Below the pieces are notes generated by a model that did no database searches, was not told where the DNA came from, and worked only from the letters and a program-made list of their open reading frames with translations. From the NCBI RefSeq assembly GCF_947301925.1, contig NZ_CAMYUE010000001.1, positions 1 through 64,000 on the forward strand: a stretch of 64,000 bases of DNA. The letters are read 5' to 3'. The translations under genes and the position numbers were made by a program. The DNA comes from an uncultured Ruminococcus sp. GTDB taxonomy: Bacteria; Bacillota; Clostridia; Oscillospirales; Ruminococcaceae. Position 1 is the first letter of the stretch. Each line of letters starts with the position of its first letter. Positions 58,057 through 64,000 of this stretch are shown one piece after another.

Positions 58057-58080
58057 ACATATTTAAGGAGGAAAAATCTC

Positions 58081-59538
58081 ATGAACACACTTAAGAGAAC
58101 TTTAGCTTTAGTAGCTACACTTGCAATGGCAGCTACAGCATTCGCAAGCTGTGGAGATGACAAGAAGGATTCATCTTCAAAGGCTGACGAAACAACAACA
58201 GCTGCAGCTGATACAACAGCTGCTGATACAACAGCTGAGCCCGAGCCCGACGGCTCACTCGATGCTTCAGTTGGCACAGGCGGAGACACATTCACAGTTG
58301 CTGCTTGGAACCACGACGACGTTCCTTACCTCATCGCTGAGTGGAAGGGCCTCGATTTTGATTCAGTAGTTGCTGATCTCGCTGACAACAAGGTTGACGG
58401 CATCAAGTTCATCGACTTCGGTGTAGGCGGCGGCCAGGCTTCCGAGAACTACGACCAGCTCTTCAATGACGGTGGAGACCTCGACGTATACTTCTGTGAG
58501 GCTGACTGGGCTCTCAAGTACATCAACGACGATACAAAGACTCTGGCTCTCACAAAGCTCGGTCTCGGCGACAGCGATTTCTCTAACATCTACAGCTACA
58601 CAGATGAAATCGGTAAGGACAAGAACGGCGTTCGTAAGGGCGTTTCATGGCAGGCAGCAGCAGGCGGCTTCGCTTACAGAGCTGACCTCGCTGAGGAGTA
58701 CCTCGGTGCTAAGACACCTGCTGAGATGCAGGAGCAGATCGGCACTTGGGACGATTTCGTAGCAGCTGCTAAGACAATTTCTGATAAGTCCAGCGGCGGT
58801 GTTGCTCTTGCTGATACTCTCGGCGGTCTCTGGCAGGCATTTGCTTGCGGACGTACACAGCCTTGGGTAGTTGACAACAAGCTCGTTGTTGACGATTTCT
58901 GCAAGGACTTCGCTGACACAGCTAAGGAGCTCTGGGACTGCGGCGGTATCACAAAGAACAGCCAGTGGACAGATGAGTGGACAGCTGCAGGCGTTTCCGG
59001 CAACTGCATGGGTTACTTCGTTTCAACTTGGGGCTTCGGCGGATTCTTCCTCGATGCTGCAGGCGGCGAAGGCGGCGCTCAGTATGGTAAGTGGGCACTC
59101 TGCCAGGGCCCGACACCTTTCTACTGGGGCGGTACATGGATCGTTGTTAATCCCAGCACAGATAACGGTGAAGAGGCTCGTGACTTCATCATCTCTGCTA
59201 CATCAGACGAGGCTAAGATGTCTGAGTACGCTACAAAGAAGCCTGAGTATGTAAACAACTCTAAGGTTATGGATGACCTTATCGCTGGCGATACAGTATT
59301 CAACGAGAAGATCTCCGGCAACTTCAAGGACAAGCAGAACTACTTTGCAGAGCTTGCTGAGAATGCTAAGGGCATCGACTTCAAGGGTCTCATCACACCT
59401 TATGACTCAACTGTAAAGGGCAACTTCTGTGACGCTGTTAAGGAGAACTACCTCGATGGCGGCAAGGACTGGGATGCTACTGTTGAAGCATTCAAGGACA
59501 AGGTTGCTGAGTCAGTACCCGATCTCGACGTTGACTAA
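58081..59538 (+). CDS. ABC transporter carbohydrate-binding lipoprotein
   Basis: A 485-residue substrate-binding protein. Signal with lipobox AFASCGDD (Cys about residue 24), a Ser/Thr/Ala linker (about 30-60), then an extracellular solute-binding fold of the carbohydrate (family 1) type: FTVAAWNHDDVPYLIAEW at the start, YRADLAEEYLG and WDDFVAAAKTI in the middle. The many Trp residues fit sugar stacking. Two permease genes follow. Codon choice is strongly biased (GCT, ACA, GGC), unlike most neighbours, suggesting high expression. AAGGAGG is eight bases before the ATG. The ligand is probably an oligosaccharide released by the secreted enzymes, which is inference. Confidence 0.93.
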   Translation: MNTLKRTLALVATLAMAATAFASCGDDKKDSSSKADETTTAAADTTAADTTAEPEPDGSLDASVGTGGDTFTVAAWNHDDVPYLIAEWKGLDFDSVVADLADNKVDGIKFIDFGVGGGQASENYDQLFNDGGDLDVYFCEADWALKYINDDTKTLALTKLGLGDSDFSNIYSYTDEIGKDKNGVRKGVSWQAAAGGFAYRADLAEEYLGAKTPAEMQEQIGTWDDFVAAAKTISDKSSGGVALADTLGGLWQAFACGRTQPWVVDNKLVVDDFCKDFADTAKELWDCGGITKNSQWTDEWTAAGVSGNCMGYFVSTWGFGGFFLDAAGGEGGAQYGKWALCQGPTPFYWGGTWIVVNPSTDNGEEARDFIISATSDEAKMSEYATKKPEYVNNSKVMDDLIAGDTVFNEKISGNFKDKQNYFAELAENAKGIDFKGLITPYDSTVKGNFCDAVKENYLDGGKDWDATVEAFKDKVAESVPDLDVD

Positions 59539-59646
59539 TTTCTGTTAACTTTTACAGAACAACAAATGCAGATATGCCTACGGAATACTTTATGTATTCC
59601 GTAGGTGTATATTTATCTGTACTATTATTCCGAGAGGGTGTGTGTT

Positions 59647-60702
59647 ATGGCATCAGGCGCGCAGAGACGTATAAAGTCTATCAGCTACGCTAAGTATGGC
59701 TATATTTTTATATTGCCGTTTTTTTGTGTTTATTTCTTTTTCCAGTTATGGCCGCTGATCAACACCTTTATTGTAAGTTTCCATGGCAACGGTAAAAACG
59801 TTGAAGCATGGGTCGGACTTCAGAACTATAAGGATATTCTTTTTGGCGGTGAAGGACGTAGAGTAAGAGTTATCCATGAGAGCTTTTTCAGATGTCTGAA
59901 GAATACTGTTATCCTTTGGGTAGGTAACTTCATTCCTCAGTTGGCTCTTTCACTTTCTCTTGCTGTATGGTTTACGGAAGCGCAGTTAAAGATCCCGGGC
60001 AAGGGCTTCTTTAAAGTTGTTATGTATCTTCCGAATATCATTACCGCTGCCTCTGTAGCTGTTCTTTTCCTGCAGCTCATGGGACAGTCGGAAACAAACC
60101 CCGGTGCTGTTAATTTCCTGCTTTATAAGATGGGAATAGTTCATCGTGACTCGGCATCAGGACTTTATGACTCCATTCCCTTCGTTGAAGGTATATGGCA
60201 GTCAAGAATCGTAATTATGTTCATACAGACATGGATGTGGTTCGGTAATACCATGATCATGCTCATGTCAGGTATCCAGGGTATCAACCCATCACTGTTC
60301 GAGGCTGCAAGCATCGACGGTGCAAGCTCGGGACAGGTATTCAGAAAGATTACTCTGCCCCTTCTGACTCCTATCATGGCTTATACACTTATTACTTCCA
60401 TGATCGGTGGTCTCCAGATGTTCGATATTCCTTATCTGTATACTAAGACAGGTAACGTTAAGGATCATCTCAAGACTGTGGCTGTTATGATCTTCCAGTA
60501 CTTCCATGCTCAGGCTGACGAAAACAAGATGGGCTATGCAGGTGCTGTATCGGTACTGTTGTTCTTCATTACTCTTGCCCTCGGTCTTATTGCGTTCTAC
60601 ATGACTCGTGATAAGGATGAGATCGCAAAGAAGAAGCAGCGCAGGAAGATCGCTAAGCAGAATAAGCTTGAAAGTAAACAGTTCGGAGGTATCAGTATAT
60701 GA
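59647..60702 (+). CDS. Sugar ABC transporter permease (MalF-type)
   Basis: I start at ATG 59647 (351 residues, MASGAQRRIKS) with GAGAGGGTG upstream; the frame opens 14 codons earlier. About six membrane helices, the first following FILPFFCVYFFFQLWPL, and the cytoplasmic EAA loop EAASIDGASSGQVFRKITLP that contacts the ATPase. The C-terminal tail is very basic (KKKQRRKIAKQNK). It pairs with the next permease, overlapped by four bases, and the binding lipoprotein. Confidence 0.95.
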   Translation: MASGAQRRIKSISYAKYGYIFILPFFCVYFFFQLWPLINTFIVSFHGNGKNVEAWVGLQNYKDILFGGEGRRVRVIHESFFRCLKNTVILWVGNFIPQLALSLSLAVWFTEAQLKIPGKGFFKVVMYLPNIITAASVAVLFLQLMGQSETNPGAVNFLLYKMGIVHRDSASGLYDSIPFVEGIWQSRIVIMFIQTWMWFGNTMIMLMSGIQGINPSLFEAASIDGASSGQVFRKITLPLLTPIMAYTLITSMIGGLQMFDIPYLYTKTGNVKDHLKTVAVMIFQYFHAQADENKMGYAGAVSVLLFFITLALGLIAFYMTRDKDEIAKKKQRRKIAKQNKLESKQFGGISI

Positions 60703-61598
60703 GCAAGGAAATGAAGTCTGTTTACGGAAAAGCTAAGGATAATTACACCTTCAAGATCAGACTGAAGTCAACTATCCTTTTTGTATGGTTCCTTATACTG
60801 ACCATAATCTGTTTGCTTCCTATCTATATTCTTGTTATCAATGCAACAAGAACCCATACGGATATTGCTAACGGATTAAGCTTTATTCCCGGAACCAATC
60901 TGAAGGGAAACTGGCAGAAGGTTTTCAATGAGCCCGGTTTCAAGCTCTGTTATAACGCACTTCACGGTTATAAGAACAGCTTGATCATCACCTGCTGCTC
61001 AACATTCCTCACAGTTTTCTTCTCAGCACTTACTGCTTACGGTATCCACGTTTACGATTTCAAGATCAAGGAGTTAGCTTACTCTGTGATCCTCCTCGTA
61101 ATGATGGTTCCTATGCAGGTAACGTCAGCAGGTTTTGTAAGCTTTATGTCAGACCTTAAACTTACAAATACATACTGGCCTCTTATAATACCTTCAATTG
61201 CAGCTCCCGCAGTTGTTTACTTCATGAGGTCATACATGAAGTCGTCATTCCCCCTCGACATCGTTGAGGCTGCAAGAATCGACGGATGCGGCGAGTTCAG
61301 GACTTTCTTATCTATTGCAATCCCTATGATGAAGCCCGCTATAGCAGTTCAGGCTATATTCGCCTTCATCGCAAGCTGGAACAACTTCTATACACCTAAC
61401 ATGATCCTCATCAGTGTTGATCTGAAGAAGAAGACCCTCCCTATGATGGTTTCCGCTCTCCAGTCATCTGATAAGTTCAATGATTACGGTGCTATCTATC
61501 TGGCTATTGCACTTTCTATTATTCCTATCATTATCGCTTACGTTCTCCTTTCGAGATTCATCATTGCCGGTGTAGCTCTTGGCGGCGTAAAGGAATGA
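60699..61598 (+). CDS. Sugar ABC transporter permease (MalG-type)
   Basis: A 299-residue inner-membrane permease with six helices and the EAA loop EAARIDGCGEFRTFLSIAIP. It ends with the family-typical GVALGGVKE. Together with the MalF-type partner it forms the channel. No ATP-binding gene is in the operon, so a shared MsmK/MalK-type ATPase encoded elsewhere must energise it, as is common for carbohydrate transporters of Firmicutes. Confidence 0.95.
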   Translation: MSKEMKSVYGKAKDNYTFKIRLKSTILFVWFLILTIICLLPIYILVINATRTHTDIANGLSFIPGTNLKGNWQKVFNEPGFKLCYNALHGYKNSLIITCCSTFLTVFFSALTAYGIHVYDFKIKELAYSVILLVMMVPMQVTSAGFVSFMSDLKLTNTYWPLIIPSIAAPAVVYFMRSYMKSSFPLDIVEAARIDGCGEFRTFLSIAIPMMKPAIAVQAIFAFIASWNNFYTPNMILISVDLKKKTLPMMVSALQSSDKFNDYGAIYLAIALSIIPIIIAYVLLSRFIIAGVALGGVKE

Positions 61599-61609
61599 TC
61601 AAAAAAACT

Positions 61610-61637
61610 ACAGCACACTTCGGTGTGCTGTTTTTTG
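61610..61637 (+). terminator. Terminator 1 after the ABC operon (UUCG loop)
   Basis: A 9-bp stem ACAGCACAC / GTGTGCTGT closed by a TTCG tetraloop and followed by six T. Confidence 0.85.
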
Positions 61638-61648
61638 TTATGTACACA

Positions 61649-61679
61649 GGGCGAGTCCTTCGGGACTTGCCCTTTTTTG
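61649..61679 (+). terminator. Terminator 2 after the ABC operon (UUCG loop)
   Basis: A second hairpin 11 bases on: a 10-bp stem GGGCGAGTCC / GGACTTGCCC, again with a TTCG loop and six T. Two strong terminators in a row insulate the spoIIIA operon. Confidence 0.85.
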
Positions 61680-61700
61680 TTCTATGTCCGTTTTCTGCTG

Positions 61701-61708
61701 CATAGTAT
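61701..61708 (+). promoter_or_regulatory. Possible sigma-E -10 element before spoIIIAA
   Basis: CATAGTAT fits the sigma-E -10 pattern CATANNNT and lies 22 bases before the spoIIIAA start, after the terminators. No convincing -35 was found. B. subtilis spoIIIA is sigma-E dependent, which is the main reason for this call. Confidence 0.3.
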
Positions 61709-61730
61709 TTAGTGTAAGGAGATGATACAA

Positions 61731-62633
61731 ATGAACGGCAGTACAAGCTACAGGACAATAACAGACCATCTTCCGCAGAAGCTGAGGGATATGCTCCTCA
61801 GTTTGAACGAAGGCCTGCTTCATGGGCTTATGGAGGTCAGGCTCCGTTCGGGAGGGCCGGTTTATTTTGTGTATCCGGAAAGGATATTATTTCTCGGCAG
61901 GAACGGTGAACTGCGTTCCGACAGCAGGGAGCTTTACATTGTCTCCGCAGCTGAAATAAAAGCGATACTTGACAGGCTCTGTCACTTCTCGGTGCACAGC
62001 TGCCCGTCACAGCTGTCTCAGGGCTGGTTTGTCATAGGAAACGGCGTAAGAGTAGGCCTTGCCGGAATGTATTCCTCAACGTCTCCGCCTGTAATCACGG
62101 ATCTAAGTTCACTTAACTTCCGTATCTCGCGGGAGGTCAGAGGCTGTGCTGACGGACTGTTTCCGCAGATATACGACAGAAACGTGATCATATGTGGCGG
62201 AGTGGGTTCGGGAAAGACCACCATTCTACGCGAGCTCTGCCGTCTTAACGGCAGCCTGCGAAAGACCGCGCTCATAGACGAGCGCAATGAGATATCCTGC
62301 TTCTGTGACGGTGCTCCGCGGTATGATGTTGGGCTCATGACCGATATACTGGTAAACTGTACCAGAAGCTTCGGTATCAGTTCAGCGGTCAGAACTATGT
62401 CTCCAGAGCTGATAATCTGCGATGAAATAGCTTCATCGGAAGATACGGAGGCCATTGTTTCGGGCATAGCCTGCGGTGTGCGCTTTATTGTCACGGCTCA
62501 CGGTGAGAATATGCAGGAGGCCTGCAAGCGTCCCGAGCTGAGATATCTTACGGAAAGCGGCCTGTTTCATCGTATTGTATTCCTGAAAGGCGCATCCCGT
62601 CCGGGAGAAACAGGGGAGATAATAAGGCTATGA
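61731..62633 (+). CDS. spoIIIAA: Stage III sporulation protein AA (ATPase)
   Basis: Start ATG 61731 (300 residues) lies nine bases after AAGGAG; an ATG at 61722 abuts the site. The protein is a secretion-type ATPase: Walker A GGVGSGKTTILREL (about residue 155), Walker B-like ELIICDEIASSED and VTAHGE. In spore formers it powers the SpoIIIA-SpoIIQ channel between mother cell and forespore. It heads the AA-AB-AC-AD-AE operon with overlapping or closely spaced genes, in the order known from Bacillus. Confidence 0.95.
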   Translation: MNGSTSYRTITDHLPQKLRDMLLSLNEGLLHGLMEVRLRSGGPVYFVYPERILFLGRNGELRSDSRELYIVSAAEIKAILDRLCHFSVHSCPSQLSQGWFVIGNGVRVGLAGMYSSTSPPVITDLSSLNFRISREVRGCADGLFPQIYDRNVIICGGVGSGKTTILRELCRLNGSLRKTALIDERNEISCFCDGAPRYDVGLMTDILVNCTRSFGISSAVRTMSPELIICDEIASSEDTEAIVSGIACGVRFIVTAHGENMQEACKRPELRYLTESGLFHRIVFLKGASRPGETGEIIRL

Positions 62634-63136
62634 TATACATTCGGTTTACGGCTGTTGTACTTCTTGTACTGTGCGGCGGAGCCTGCGGCATATATAATGC
62701 CGACAAGCTAAGAAGGCGTGTGGAGCTCTGCACCGAAGCTGAAAAGGCCATGCGGCTTTTTGAGGCGCTTATAAGGACAAGCGGTGCGGACGTTTACAGG
62801 CTTATTGCTGCGGTGAAGGCGGAAAGACCTCAGAGACTGGGCTTTGTATACGGTCTTCCCGACAGCTTTTCATCGGACTGTGATATACGCCAGTGCTGGC
62901 GGGAGCTCTTAATGCGGGAAAAAGACATACCCGACGAGGAAAAGCATATACTTCTCGATTTGGGAAATCTGCTTGGCACTACGGATATAGAGGGACAGCT
63001 CAGCTGCATATCAGCGCAGCTTGCTCTGATGTCCTCACTGCGTGAGCAGAGAGCCGCAGAATACCGACAAAAGGGAAGACTGTACCGCAGTCTCGGAGTA
63101 ATGGCAGGGATATCAGTGGGAATTATAATGATTTGA
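62630..63136 (+). CDS. spoIIIAB: Stage III sporulation protein AB
   Basis: A 168-residue protein with membrane segments at the N-terminus (about 3-20, with CGGACGIYNADKLRRRV) and at the C-terminal end (GVMAGISVGIIMI), the layout of SpoIIIAB, which resembles type II secretion F proteins. Its start overlaps spoIIIAA by four bases. Confidence 0.9.
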   Translation: MIYIRFTAVVLLVLCGGACGIYNADKLRRRVELCTEAEKAMRLFEALIRTSGADVYRLIAAVKAERPQRLGFVYGLPDSFSSDCDIRQCWRELLMREKDIPDEEKHILLDLGNLLGTTDIEGQLSCISAQLALMSSLREQRAAEYRQKGRLYRSLGVMAGISVGIIMI

Positions 63137-63145
63137 GGGCAGAAA

Positions 63146-63343
63146 ATGGACATAGATCTCATTTTTAAGATCGCAGGGACAGGCATAATCGTGGCGGTGC
63201 TGAATCTTGTTCTGAAAAGGGCTGAGAGAGAGGAACAGGCCATGATGACTACACTTGCGGGACTGATAGTGGTACTCGTGGTCATAATCGACGAGATAAG
63301 CGAGCTTTTTGAAAAGGTGAAAACGGTTTTCGGGCTATGGTAG
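63146..63343 (+). CDS. spoIIIAC: Stage III sporulation protein AC
   Basis: A 65-residue membrane protein with two helices (IAGTGIIVAVLNLVLK and TLAGLIVVLVVIIDEI), typical of SpoIIIAC in size and pattern. Channel or scaffold part of the SpoIIIA complex. GAGGGCAG precedes the ATG. Confidence 0.93.
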   Translation: MDIDLIFKIAGTGIIVAVLNLVLKRAEREEQAMMTTLAGLIVVLVVIIDEISELFEKVKTVFGLW

Positions 63344-63726
63344 ACAATTGCTTTTCCGTAGGGATATTCTGCGTGTGCGGAGCGCTTATATCCGTCATTT
63401 TGAAACAATATTGCTCTGAGGAAGCCCTTGCGGTATCCGTAGGAGTCTGCGCTTCTGTGCTTATTGGCTTTGTAGTCATGCTGGACGCCCCGTTTGCGGA
63501 GCTCCGCGGCATGATGCTCTCGGCAGGCATATCTGAGGGCTGTATATCCGTGATATTCAAGGCTGTGGGGATATGCTGCATCACTCATATCTCTGCTGAG
63601 CTCTGTCGTGACAGCGGTGAGGGCGCCATGGCTGCGGCGGCAGAGCTGTGGGGACGGGGAGCCCTTATCGTTATTGCGGTCCCCGTTCTTGAGGAGTTTG
63701 TGGGCCTGCTGGACACACTGATATAG
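63337..63726 (+). CDS. spoIIIAD: Stage III sporulation protein AD
   Basis: A 129-residue protein with four membrane segments, related to SpoIIIAC by duplication (ALISVILKQYCSEEALAVSV, then AVGICCITHISAELCRDSGE, which is diagnostic of SpoIIIAD). It overlaps spoIIIAC by seven bases. Confidence 0.93.
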   Translation: MVDNCFSVGIFCVCGALISVILKQYCSEEALAVSVGVCASVLIGFVVMLDAPFAELRGMMLSAGISEGCISVIFKAVGICCITHISAELCRDSGEGAMAAAAELWGRGALIVIAVPVLEEFVGLLDTLI

Positions 63727-63733
63727 GTGGAAT

Positions 63734-64000
63734 ATGAAAAGATCATTTGGAATGCTTTTTATCATTATATTGCTGCTGTTTTTTGCAGTTCCGGTCAGAG
63801 CAAATGCGGAGGATGAAACTGCTTCCGGGTCTTGTTTCTGCACTGAGCTTGACGGCATACTCAGCGATAACGATATCGGGTACAGCACCGATGAACTGAC
63901 CGATATGAGCTTTTCTCAGCTTAGCGGAGAAGTAGCTGACAGAGTCAGCGTCCGCGGTCTCCCGGCACTTCTGGGGACTATTATTCTTGTAACGGTAATA
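63734..64000 (+). CDS. spoIIIAE: Stage III sporulation protein AE, 5' part (cut by window end)
   Basis: An open frame from ATG 63734 runs to the last base (89 codons). It begins with a signal-type helix, MKRSFGMLFIIILLLFFAVP, followed by a loop and a second hydrophobic segment GLPALLGTIILVTVI, as in SpoIIIAE, the large membrane protein of the operon. GGTGG lies upstream of the ATG. The position after AA-AB-AC-AD confirms the call. Confidence 0.9.
   Translation, partial: MKRSFGMLFIIILLLFFAVPVRANAEDETASGSCFCTELDGILSDNDIGYSTDELTDMSFSQLSGEVADRVSVRGLPALLGTIILVTVI

Larger units (their letters stand above)
57424..58080 (+). other. Long 657-bp leader region upstream of the sugar transporter
   Basis: No reading frame of quality is found. 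The first 220 bases are A/T-rich without a clear terminator for the protease gene. A promoter lies at 57650-57678, followed by about 180 bases of more GC-rich, strongly self-complementary sequence, and then by a second promoter-like site with a 10-bp inverted repeat. The region looks regulatory. Confidence 0.65.

Noticed and set aside
57424..58080. RNase P RNA, tmRNA, 6S RNA or SRP RNA in the long leader
   Set aside because: The conserved cores of these RNAs were looked for and not found, and the hairpin arrangement does not match them.

Overview
The window looks like a chromosomal segment of a cellulolytic, Gram-positive gut or rumen anaerobe, most likely a Ruminococcus close to R. flavefaciens, R. 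albus or R. champanellensis. The evidence is six secreted proteins carrying dockerin modules (paired Ca-binding repeats of the type GDVNSDGSVNVADLV), Thr-rich linkers, Firmicutes-type ribosome binding sites and sigma-A promoters, and forespore/mother-cell sporulation genes (sigG, spoIIIA operon). No cohesin or scaffoldin gene is present here. The species assignment is inference.

Layout. 1-213: the 3' end of a 5S rRNA gene and a CAT-anticodon tRNA close an rRNA operon. 231-2533: a ComEA-like HhH protein, a TetR regulator with its own palindromic operator, and a 770-bp gene-free stretch with two promoters. 2534-13283: a plant cell wall degradation cluster with four dockerin proteins: GH30-CBM22-dockerin-SGNH esterase; CBM13-dockerin-GH43-GH43; GH5 endoglucanase-dockerin; and a DUF4874/DUF4832 protein with dockerin. 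A small TfoX-like gene sits between, with a tandem-heptamer 5' leader. 13340-24590: GGDEF/EAL protein, orphan PglX-like DNA methylase, NagZ-like GH3, TPR membrane protein, dockerin-tagged transglutaminase-like protein, aspartate aminotransferase, LCP protein. 24662-29206 and on to 33912 (all minus): a P-type-ATPase-like protein lacking catalytic motifs, RlmB, then an operon MBOAT - DHHW/AlgJ-like - FkbH-like - acyl carrier protein - metallophosphoesterase that looks like a Dlt-like system for acylating a surface polymer.

34221-41256: slipin/NfeD pair, GH105, sigma-G, pyridoxal/pyridoxamine kinase, AraC regulator, beta-helix DUF3737 protein. 41320-49430: acetate kinase diverges from a plus-strand group rich in tRNA/rRNA modification (TmcAL, MnmA, TrmN6-like, RsmI) mixed with a C39-like lipoprotein, a HAD phosphatase and an isochorismatase-GNAT fusion. 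49634-54019: PHP phosphoesterase, DUF218 membrane protein, a tiny ORF, and a TIM-barrel/acyl-CoA synthetase fusion. 54154-57423: a dockerin-tagged papain-family protease. 57424-58080: a long leader with a candidate branched RNA, followed by a carbohydrate ABC transporter (binding lipoprotein and two permeases, no ATPase). 61731-64000: spoIIIAA-AB-AC-AD and a truncated spoIIIAE at the right edge.

As a whole the window combines extracellular polysaccharide attack (xylan, arabinoxylan, cellulose, pectin oligosaccharides), sugar import, acetate production, envelope modification and sporulation functions. The least explained items are the FkbH/ACP/MBOAT cassette, the leader RNA at 57.7 kb, the synthetase fusion at 51.5 kb, and the degenerate P-type ATPase at 24.7 kb. 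Several gene starts given here differ from the longest open frame because a good Shine-Dalgarno sequence points to an internal ATG, GTG or TTG; each case is stated.
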